The notes beneath the pieces are model-generated. The model saw only the letters and a list, made by a program, of their open reading frames with translations, was not told the origin of the DNA and searched no databases. 14,900 nucleotides of DNA, taken from a candidate division CSSED10-310 bacterium. GTDB taxonomy: Bacteria > CSSED10-310 > JAFGJC01. The stretch is taken from assembly GCA_016929305.1 (NCBI GenBank), contig JAFGJC010000167.1:1-14900 (forward strand), read 5' to 3'. Below are positions 1-7,016 of the stretch, one piece after another. Positions within the stretch are counted from its first letter, which is position 1. Every line of letters begins with the position of its first letter. The position numbers and the translations under genes are program-made.

Positions 1-2286
1 AATAATGTCGCGCGTGCGATCGAGTATGCGACGGATAATGGCGCTCATGTTATTAATATGAGTCTGGGAGCCGGTTATGTCGGTCAAGGCTCATCGGATA
101 ATGTCGAAAAAGATGCCTGCGATTATGCCTATGCCAATAATGTGATTGTGGTATCGTCGTCAGGAAATGATGCCGATGAAACTTTCTGGGATCCGATGAA
201 CTATGGAGTCGGATATCCGGCGGGATATCCCAGTGTCATTTCTGTCGGGGCGTCAAACAATGCCACTGTGCTGGGAGATCCGACATCAGAAAGCCGAACG
301 AGTTTTTCCCAGTATGGGTATACGAGTGAAGTTATTGCCCCGAGCGGGCATTGGGATTTTGGAGATGCCGATGGTAGTGGTAAATCTGATGACATTTATC
401 AGCAGATTTTAAAGGCCAAACCGTTTCCAGATCTTACTCAGTTTGCCATTCGAGGCAACAATGGTACATCAATGGCGTCGCCGCACGTCGCAGCTCAAGC
501 CGGATTGATCCTGTCATATGCCAAACAGATGGGCTGGGACCTTTCCAATGTTGAGGTGCGAAATCGCATCAATGCCTCCTGTGCCGATATCAATGTCAAT
601 GATTTTCCGGGATACGATTACATCGTCGGCTTTGGCCGAATCGATGTTGCGGAATCATTGATGATAGATCCGGATCCGGATTTGGTCGTCAGAAAAGCCG
701 TTGTGACCGAATCCGCTACGCAAAGCAACGGTAATTTTCGTCCCGAAGCGGGCGAAAATGCTCTGCTTGATGTTCTTCTCATGCCACTCTTCGCTGATGC
801 TTCCGGAATTCAAGCGACACTTACAACAAGCTCCCCTTACATTACCATTCTGAATAATCCGGTTACCTATCCGGATACAACGGCGAACACTGTGTCTGAA
901 CCTAATGAATCTTTCACCATTACCATTGCCGGGAATTGTCCTATACAACAGGATGTGGAGTTTCTTGTTACAGTACAATGTAATGAAATAGCGGATCCGG
1001 AGCTACATACGTTTACAACCCGTGTCACGCCGGCAAGACTGCTGTTCTGGGATGATGATCGGCAGCAAGGCAAATCTCCGGACCATGAGGCGTCTATACT
1101 ACAAGCATTGGATGGCGCAAATATTCCGTATGAATATGTAAATACATTACCCCGAGAAGCCGCTGACAAAACTGAACAGCTTGTATATCCCTGGGAAGAG
1201 TATGAGTTTACGCATTTCCCGACTTACGATGAGATGAAGGCATACGACGCGGTGATCTGGTTCACTGGTGAAACTGGTCAGGGCAGAAAAGATATTGTCG
1301 ACTATGTACTTCCCGAACTCATAGAATATATGGACAACGGTGGCAATATTATGATTACCGGACATGAACTGCTTTATAAGCTGCACCGTCCACCTCAGGG
1401 AGAAGATGATCTTGTGTGGATCGATCAAAACGCTCAGCCTGATCCGGCAGATTATGCTCAATATTCTGATTATTTTTTGTTCAATTACCTGCATTTAAAA
1501 GGTGTGGAGCATGATGGCTGGTATGAAGATGTATATGGTGGTCATGCGGACCCGTTGACCTATGGAATGGAGAAACATCTCAATTCTGAGACCTATAACA
1601 TGCCGTTTGCGCATAATTATAATTGGTGGCCGGATACACTTATTCCATGCGAGGATGCGGTCGTAACATTAACTTCCGGGGATCCTGTAAGACCTTCGGA
1701 TGACTATGCCTATAATCCCAATTATCAGGAATCGTTTGATGATGACCAACCTCAAAAAGCACCCAACAAAGCATGTGCTATTCGTTATCCAGGTCTGGGC
1801 GTAACAAGCAATTATCGAATGATTTTCATGGCCTTTCCATTGGAAGCGATGGTCGATTCTCAAGAATTGATTGCACCGCTAGTGAACTGGCTGCTTGACG
1901 GTACCGGCGAAACATCGACACAGCTCTTGGCTGACGTGGAGACTAATTTGCACATTTATACATATAATTCCGAATCAGCAACCCCTGCCGGTGATCCATT
2001 TTGGGTATATGGTATGTTCTTCAACCCGGCAGCTCCCGTAGAAGCCCAGCGATGGGTATTGCTTGATGTATACGGTCTTTATTTCTTCTGGCCTTCCTTT
2101 TCGCAAAATGTAGACTATGCCGTTCGCACGATTCCGAGCGGTTTCAGCAGTGAGGTATTTTTGGAGTTCGAGTGGCCGCAAGGCAATTTCGGCGAAGTCT
2201 CCGGACTCCTTTTCTGGTTTGCACATCTTACTTCCGACATGCAATTGTTGGGTGATTTTGATTACGTGGAGTGGGGTTACTACTAG
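1..2286 (+). CDS. Secreted subtilisin-like (S8) serine protease, 5' end outside window
   Basis: The reading frame is open from base 1, so the gene starts upstream; the first ATG at 58 lies inside the protease fold. Counting codons from base 1, the oxyanion Asn is at codon 56 (SSSGND) and the nucleophile Ser at codon 157 in NGTSMASPHVA, the S8 signature. The catalytic Asp and His must lie upstream. After the peptidase (to about codon 220) come a beta-sandwich region (about 228-345) of the kind found in secreted peptidases, then an alpha/beta region (about 346-465, starting LLFWDDD and including VIWFTG and MITGHE). The latter resembles glutamine-amidotransferase-like accessory domains of exported proteases. 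The last ~114 residues are the shared C-terminal module. The gene ends in two in-frame stops (TAG TAG). It is probably an exported protease. Substrate and activity are unknown, and the missing triad residues cannot be checked here. Confidence 0.93.
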   Translation, partial: NNVARAIEYATDNGAHVINMSLGAGYVGQGSSDNVEKDACDYAYANNVIVVSSSGNDADETFWDPMNYGVGYPAGYPSVISVGASNNATVLGDPTSESRTSFSQYGYTSEVIAPSGHWDFGDADGSGKSDDIYQQILKAKPFPDLTQFAIRGNNGTSMASPHVAAQAGLILSYAKQMGWDLSNVEVRNRINASCADINVNDFPGYDYIVGFGRIDVAESLMIDPDPDLVVRKAVVTESATQSNGNFRPEAGENALLDVLLMPLFADASGIQATLTTSSPYITILNNPVTYPDTTANTVSEPNESFTITIAGNCPIQQDVEFLVTVQCNEIADPELHTFTTRVTPARLLFWDDDRQQGKSPDHEASILQALDGANIPYEYVNTLPREAADKTEQLVYPWEEYEFTHFPTYDEMKAYDAVIWFTGETGQGRKDIVDYVLPELIEYMDNGGNIMITGHELLYKLHRPPQGEDDLVWIDQNAQPDPADYAQYSDYFLFNYLHLKGVEHDGWYEDVYGGHADPLTYGMEKHLNSETYNMPFAHNYNWWPDTLIPCEDAVVTLTSGDPVRPSDDYAYNPNYQESFDDDQPQKAPNKACAIRYPGLGVTSNYRMIFMAFPLEAMVDSQELIAPLVNWLLDGTGETSTQLLADVETNLHIYTYNSESATPAGDPFWVYGMFFNPAAPVEAQRWVLLDVYGLYFFWPSFSQNVDYAVRTIPSGFSSEVFLEFEWPQGNFGEVSGLLFWFAHLTSDMQLLGDFDYVEWGYY
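1942..2283 (+). other. Shared C-terminal module, copy A (on the protease)
   Basis: This is the last ~114 residues of the S8 protease. It contains the core LLDVYGLYFFWPSF, followed by IPSGF, FEWP, a SGLLFWFAHLTS stretch and the end EWGYY. The same motif order occurs at the C-termini of the hydrolase (7020-7385) and the transglutaminase-like protein (10859-11222). This copy is the most divergent: its N-terminal Gly-Asp is in PAGDPF rather than YSPGD, and its end is WGYY rather than FGW. The predicted composition is beta-rich and aromatic. I do not recognise a named family. Confidence 0.8.
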
Positions 2287-2311
2287 TAGGGTAACAATCC
2301 GATTTTTTGAC

Positions 2312-2342
2312 CTCCCAAGGTGAGACACTCTCACCTTGGGAG
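2312..2342. terminator. Perfect 14-bp hairpin after the protease gene, possible terminator
   Basis: CTCCCAAGGTGAGA (2312-2325) and TCTCACCTTGGGAG (2329-2342) are perfect reverse complements with a CAC loop. The hairpin begins 25 bases after the protease stop and ends 53 bases before the preferred start of the next gene. On the plus strand it is followed by TTATACTC, so the T-tract expected of an intrinsic terminator is weak. It could still end protease transcription, stabilise the 3' end, or act as a processing element. Confidence 0.6.
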
Positions 2343-2395
2343 TTATACTCAGCAAATATTTACTTTATGTTGTTGATTACCTAACATGTCTCCAT

Positions 2396-5300
2396 ATGAT
2401 TGGTGAACATCAGCATCGGATTATCCAAAATCAGAACAGGTCGGCTTCACCCGAGGACAAAACCCATTCAATCTGGATATGGAAAATCGTCTGGATTCTT
2501 ATTCTTGTTTTCTTGGGAATTCGTCTGGGTTTTCTTGCATACCGTCTTGTGTTTCCAGCGATCATGTCCGATCGAACATTTCTTACAACAACCGAGTTTT
2601 ATAAAAACTGGTATTCAATATCATTCGATGACGCATCCTGGCACCCGGCGGAAGCCCCATATTGGGATGGATATGAGATTCCCTTGACCAAACAGATACC
2701 AATCCCGGCTTTTGCCTTTCCAATTTGGTCGGAGTCGCGCGCAAATACCGTATACTTCAGGAAAACATTCACTTTAAAAACAATCCCTGATTGTCCTGTA
2801 AACCTGTCGATTTTTGTTGATGACGGCTATGAACTGTACATCAACGAACACCAGATACCTCAGAAAAAAGACAAAAACGGCGATTTGGAAACAGACGAAT
2901 ACCAGGTGAGCAAATACTTGAAATCAGGCAAAAATGTCATTGCTGTTATGGGAATGAATAATGCTTTAGCAGCTCAACTTATTTTATACATGCATCTTCC
3001 CAAAGGCATCCTTGTCACACAGCGAGATTTTTTCTCACTGTTCGCGGTATTGGTAAGTTTTAGTGTGGTCTTTTTGATTCCTAAACTCATACAGTATATT
3101 CGGCGTGCGGAACGTCCAGAGTTATTCAAGGAAATGCCAAACAGAGCATTGACATTCGGATTTGGATCAATGCTGCTTTGCTGGATGGCATGGCTGATGT
3201 ATTACCGCCTAAATCCAGTCTATGAAATGATTCCTACCGTTGTTATGTCACGAATTTACTGGTTTAGAATGATTTTCATGGTGATAATCGGCGTTCTGGT
3301 AATGGGCGGCACACTTTTTTTTCTCAAACGTATCATTATATCCCAAAGGCAGCTCTTCGAGTCGGGGAATACATTTCTAAACCGTCGAAATTATGTGATT
3401 TTTTTTGGCTTGGTCTGTAGTGTCGCATTGTTTCTAAGAGTTTACCGTTATAACGAGGTCCCTCCAGGGATATTCCAGGACGACGCGTCGTTCATGGTCG
3501 AAGGTGAATCTCTTGTAGAAAACGGGCAATTCAAAGTCTGGGTAGATGAAATGAATGGGAATGCCACGCTGATGATGTACTGGGACGGGATCATATCAAA
3601 ACTAGTACCCAACAAGATATTGGCGATGCGCATAGCTCCAGCATTACTCGGCACAATAACAATCGGCTTAATGTTCGTTTTACTCCGAAATAACCTAACT
3701 AGAGAGCAGATTTGTCTTGTTGCCGTGATCACGGCGTTTTCACATTATCATATCAACTATTCCCGGTTACCCTGGGATCAAGTTACCGTGCCGCTCTTTT
3801 CGATGATAGCCATATTTATGCTGTTAGACGGCATGTATTCAAGGCGTGGCTATCTCTTCTGTGCGATCAGTGGTGTGGCTACGAGTTTGGGTTTCTATGG
3901 CTATGCCGGTTTCCGGGCGGTTCCTGTAGTTATACTGGGATTAATACTTGCCGGACGAAGTACTATCCGACGTTTTTTTTATGGGGTACGCTGGCTGATA
4001 TATTCGATGGCCGCTCTCATCATATCTGCTCCTCTGGGAATATTTTTCATCAGCCATCCGGAAAAATTTATGCAGCGGACACATTTGGTCGATATTTTTC
4101 CAACATTTACAAAGTACTTGGATCCATGTCCGGTTATCCTGCAAACTTTAAAAACACTGATGATGATTATATTCGTAGGTGATGGAGTGACGGTCCGGCA
4201 TAATACCCCCGGAGCACCAGCTCTGGATTTGATATCATCTGTATTCTTTATTGTCGGATTAGCGCTGTTTGCTCTGCCGGAAAAGTATTTCGGCGCGGTG
4301 ATGCCCTTTATTTCTCGGCAAAAAGCATCGGTGGTAAGGATGCTGATGATATGGTGGATAATCTCTGGAGCGTTTATTTCTTCTTTGACGTTTGAAGGAC
4401 CCCATTTTTCCAGAAGCATTATCATTCAGATTCCAATCTTTATCACTGCAGGCCTCGGACTTTGGGTGATCCTCATAATGTTACGTCCTTCATGGCGATG
4501 GATAGTGAGTTTGGCAGCCATTGCGGGCATTGGATACCTTAATATAGACACTTATTTTATTCAGAAGCTGAAACATCCTGATGTTTATGAGGACTGTGGA
4601 TACATCTCGCTTCATTTCAATAACAGATTGAAAGAACTTCAATCAGAAGACCAGAACATAACTATAGCCGTTACAAAAGAGATGTGGTACATAAATCATA
4701 TCGCAACGCGCTGGCTTAATAAAAACATTGCCAATCAAAAAGACCTAGTAATCAACAACATTGCTCAACTCATGCGCATTCAAAAACAGCATCCGCAAAA
4801 ATCAATATATGTATTTATTCATCCCAGGGACTATATATTTGAGGATATTTTAAGGGCTTTTGAGACAACCCAAAAAGTTTATTTTGATCCGGGCAAGCAA
4901 CCTTTATATACCGAGTATAAAGTTAAACCGCAGATGCGTTCGGTCACGCTGGATCTTATTCCAGGTCAAACGAAGATGGATGGTGTGTCACCAGGGTTAA
5001 TTCGATACTTATATGCTAATCCGAGTTGGGAAGGTGAATATGAGAAACTGGATATTGTAGATAACATATCGGATTTTTCATATGAATCGGAAGGCGAAAA
5101 ACCGATAAAGCCGCCATTCAGTATGCGGTGGGCAGGGTTGTTGAAAGTTCCGCAGACCGGGGTTTACCGTTTTGACCTGACTTCCGATGACGGTTCTTAT
5201 CTGATTATTCAAGAAAGGGTTGTTATTGATAATGGAGGAGAGCATGGAATTCTGACGGAATCGGGGTTGGTCAATCTGGGAATAGGATATCATCCGATAG

Positions 5301-5422
5301 AGATCCGATATTTTGACAATCAATGGAAAGCGGAATTTAAAATCCGGTGGCAGGTTCCATCAAGTAACGAGATTGAGCCGATTCCGGCGGAAAGCCTTTT
5401 TCATGTCCCTGAAAATCAGTAG
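2396..5422 (+). CDS. GT-C membrane glycosyltransferase (GT39/ArnT-like) with lectin-like and PA14 domains
   Basis: The protein has 1008 residues from the ATG at 2396. A longer TTG start at 2336 would lie inside the hairpin and is unlikely; no good ribosome site is visible for either. One N-terminal membrane segment (about residues 25-47) is followed by an extracytoplasmic beta-sandwich (about 62-200; VYFRKTFTL, DDGYELYINEH, LKSGKNVIAV) resembling the jelly-roll domains of rhamnosidases and GH2 enzymes. Many hydrophobic segments follow. The first loop after the GT-C start carries PPGIFQDDAS, whose Asp pair (362-363) sits where GT39/ArnT enzymes have their catalytic acidic residues. The C-terminus (about 861-1003) is a PA14-type domain (MRWAGLLKVPQTGVYRFDL, SDDGSYL, GYHPIEIRYF). 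Family members transfer sugar from a polyprenyl-phosphate carrier to protein or lipid on the periplasmic face. The acceptor here is unknown. Confidence 0.85.
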   Translation: MIGEHQHRIIQNQNRSASPEDKTHSIWIWKIVWILILVFLGIRLGFLAYRLVFPAIMSDRTFLTTTEFYKNWYSISFDDASWHPAEAPYWDGYEIPLTKQIPIPAFAFPIWSESRANTVYFRKTFTLKTIPDCPVNLSIFVDDGYELYINEHQIPQKKDKNGDLETDEYQVSKYLKSGKNVIAVMGMNNALAAQLILYMHLPKGILVTQRDFFSLFAVLVSFSVVFLIPKLIQYIRRAERPELFKEMPNRALTFGFGSMLLCWMAWLMYYRLNPVYEMIPTVVMSRIYWFRMIFMVIIGVLVMGGTLFFLKRIIISQRQLFESGNTFLNRRNYVIFFGLVCSVALFLRVYRYNEVPPGIFQDDASFMVEGESLVENGQFKVWVDEMNGNATLMMYWDGIISKLVPNKILAMRIAPALLGTITIGLMFVLLRNNLTREQICLVAVITAFSHYHINYSRLPWDQVTVPLFSMIAIFMLLDGMYSRRGYLFCAISGVATSLGFYGYAGFRAVPVVILGLILAGRSTIRRFFYGVRWLIYSMAALIISAPLGIFFISHPEKFMQRTHLVDIFPTFTKYLDPCPVILQTLKTLMMIIFVGDGVTVRHNTPGAPALDLISSVFFIVGLALFALPEKYFGAVMPFISRQKASVVRMLMIWWIISGAFISSLTFEGPHFSRSIIIQIPIFITAGLGLWVILIMLRPSWRWIVSLAAIAGIGYLNIDTYFIQKLKHPDVYEDCGYISLHFNNRLKELQSEDQNITIAVTKEMWYINHIATRWLNKNIANQKDLVINNIAQLMRIQKQHPQKSIYVFIHPRDYIFEDILRAFETTQKVYFDPGKQPLYTEYKVKPQMRSVTLDLIPGQTKMDGVSPGLIRYLYANPSWEGEYEKLDIVDNISDFSYESEGEKPIKPPFSMRWAGLLKVPQTGVYRFDLTSDDGSYLIIQERVVIDNGGEHGILTESGLVNLGIGYHPIEIRYFDNQWKAEFKIRWQVPSSNEIEPIPAESLFHVPENQ

Positions 5423-5898
5423 CACGCTGTCCACATTCCTCTTCCGGCATCTCTGGCTTCGCGTTCCAAGGTGGCATAATAATCAGCCCGGGAGGTGCAG
5501 GGCGGAACCCGGTAAGCTCGAGCATATCCCTCCTGTATTAGAATGGCATTAACCAGGGAACCGTTGACTGTGATGTGCGCTAATGTACGGTCATACTGAT
5601 CGACCGGCGAAGCTTTGCATATTTCCAACAGAACGGTTTTATTGGAAACCAACTCTCGATTTCGTTGAGTGGCTTCTGAGTAATAGCACTCTTCGCGCTC
5701 CGGTGTGTCGATGCCAATGTACCGAACTCGCTCTGATCCATCCACCTGAATAGTGTCCCCGTCATAAACATAGGTAACCACAGCCATTCGTGTTGTGTAA
5801 GGTGACGGATCGTCTGGTTCTGTTGGATTTGAAGAGTCACTGGTGCACCCTGAAAAACTCAGAACCACTAATAATATGATGTACAGAAAACGTTTCAT
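5416..5898 (-). CDS. Thermonuclease (SNase-like) lipoprotein
   Basis: The protein has 160 residues. The N-terminus has a basic start, a hydrophobic core and SFSGC with Cys18, so it is probably a lipoprotein. Phe at the -3 position is slightly atypical for a lipobox. After a short Ser/Pro/Asp-rich tether comes a staphylococcal-nuclease fold. The known active-site residues are all present with the right spacing: Asp48 in DGDT, Arg59, Asp64 and Glu67 in VRYIGIDTPE, and Arg104 in QYDRTLAHI. The C-terminal ARDAGRGMW is also typical. The expected activity is calcium-dependent cleavage of DNA or RNA at the cell surface or in the periplasm, for nutrient scavenging or defence against extracellular DNA; the role is inference. 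Its 3' end overlaps the convergent glycosyltransferase by 7 bases. No strong ribosome site is visible before the ATG. Confidence 0.93.
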   Translation of the reverse strand: MKRFLYIILLVVLSFSGCTSDSSNPTEPDDPSPYTTRMAVVTYVYDGDTIQVDGSERVRYIGIDTPEREECYYSEATQRNRELVSNKTVLLEICKASPVDQYDRTLAHITVNGSLVNAILIQEGYARAYRVPPCTSRADYYATLEREARDAGRGMWTACY

Positions 5899-6028
5899 AT
5901 CATTGAGTGTAGATATAATGAATCACAATGTCTATAGTTTATTTTTCCGGCGTGTGCGGTTTGTTTGCAGGTTATTGTTTGTTTTTGCTAGAGTCGATTC
6001 ATGCAATCTTTGCCAGGAGAGTTTCTAA
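5899..6028. other. Divergent intergenic region, nuclease / dehydrogenase
   Basis: These 130 bases must carry the promoters for the two divergent genes. I found no convincing -35/-10 pair in either direction. A weak plus-strand candidate is TTGCAG with TAGAGT 18 bases downstream, close to the dehydrogenase start. The only clear signal is the ribosome site AGGAGA at 6015-6020. Confidence 0.4.
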
Positions 6029-7012
6029 ATGAATGTATTCTTCGCTTGGGAAATAGACGATAAATTACGAACATATTTTTCAGCAAACCTTGAAGATGTG
6101 GCGGAGTTGGTTTTCATTGACAGACAGGATCCCGACATTTTAAAGGCAGCTGTTACTGATGCCGATATTATTGTCGGCTGGTCAATTACAGCTGAAATGC
6201 TTGAAAGCGCAAAAAAGTTAAAGGTTTTGATAGTGCCTGCAATTGGTGTGGATCGTCACGTGCCTATAGTTCGCAAGCGGAAGGATGTCAAACTGGCAAA
6301 TTCGCACGGAAATGCCAAACCGACGGCTGAATTCGCGGTAGCTCTCCTTCTGGGAATCGCAAAACATGTCGTCCGTTTCGACAGCAGAATGCGATCCGGA
6401 TTATGGCGGGCGTATGATGACAATCCACCGTCAATGTTATTGGAAAATCGAAATGTAGGTATATTGGGAACGGGACATGTCGGGTGCCATATTGCAACAT
6501 TGCTATCAGGTTTTTCTCTTCGGTTATATGGATGTTCAAGACGCGGTAAATGCGGCGTCTGCAATCAGGATATGCTGATGTTCTCTCGCGATAATTTTAA
6601 GGAGTTTTTACAAATCTGCGAGATATTGTTTGTGTGCCTACCTTTAACGGAGGATACGCTTGGAATGATTGCTGCTGAAGAAATTGCAATGCTTCCGGAT
6701 GGAGCGTTCGTCATCAATGTTGCCAGAGGACCCGTGATAGACGAACAAGCGCTTTTCGAAAGCTTAAAATCGGGGAAGCTGGGTGGTGCCGGACTTGATG
6801 TATGGTATAATTACCGGCCTGAACTCGTGAATGGTAAAAAATACCCCTATACGTATCCATTTCATGAATTGGAAAATGTCCTGCTGTCTCCACATCGGGC
6901 AGGATCTCCACTTGTTCGCGTGGAGCGATTTGATGACGTGATCGAAAACATCAGGAGTTATATTTCAAGCGGTGAACTAGTTACCGAGGTTGATCTCGAG
7001 CACGGTTACTAG
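6029..7012 (+). CDS. D-isomer-specific 2-hydroxyacid dehydrogenase family protein
   Basis: The protein has 327 residues. The ATG at 6029 is preceded by AGGAGA at 6015-6020, eight bases away. The fold is that of NAD-dependent D-2-hydroxyacid dehydrogenases such as phosphoglycerate dehydrogenase. It has a catalytic-domain N-terminus, a Rossmann dinucleotide motif GILGTGHVG (144-152), the substrate-binding/catalytic Arg233 in NVARGPVID, and the catalytic His289 in SPHRAG. The catalytic Glu normally lies five residues after the Asp of the DVF motif. Here the stretch reads DVWYNYRPE (257-265), with Tyr262 at that position and Glu265 three residues later. The protein therefore belongs to a divergent subfamily and the substrate cannot be inferred. 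It has no signal peptide, so it is cytoplasmic. It ends 4 bases before the convergent hydrolase gene. Confidence 0.9.
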   Translation: MNVFFAWEIDDKLRTYFSANLEDVAELVFIDRQDPDILKAAVTDADIIVGWSITAEMLESAKKLKVLIVPAIGVDRHVPIVRKRKDVKLANSHGNAKPTAEFAVALLLGIAKHVVRFDSRMRSGLWRAYDDNPPSMLLENRNVGILGTGHVGCHIATLLSGFSLRLYGCSRRGKCGVCNQDMLMFSRDNFKEFLQICEILFVCLPLTEDTLGMIAAEEIAMLPDGAFVINVARGPVIDEQALFESLKSGKLGGAGLDVWYNYRPELVNGKKYPYTYPFHELENVLLSPHRAGSPLVRVERFDDVIENIRSYISSGELVTEVDLEHGY

Positions 7013-7016
7013 ATCA

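Noticed and set aside
1942..2283. Interpretation of the shared module as a T9SS C-terminal domain or PEP-CTERM/LPXTG-type anchor
   Set aside because: It lacks the motifs of those signals: no LPXTG, no PEP motif plus terminal hydrophobic helix and basic tail, and no T9SS CTD motifs. It is also far longer than simple anchors.
2336..2395. Upstream TTG start for the glycosyltransferase
   Set aside because: It lies inside the 14-bp hairpin and has no ribosome site; it would add 20 residues of no evident function. The ATG at 2396 is preferred, though it also lacks a good ribosome site.
3712..4182. 156-codon plus-strand open frame inside the glycosyltransferase
   Set aside because: It is an out-of-frame overlap with a clear membrane enzyme, has no ribosome site and no recognisable domain.
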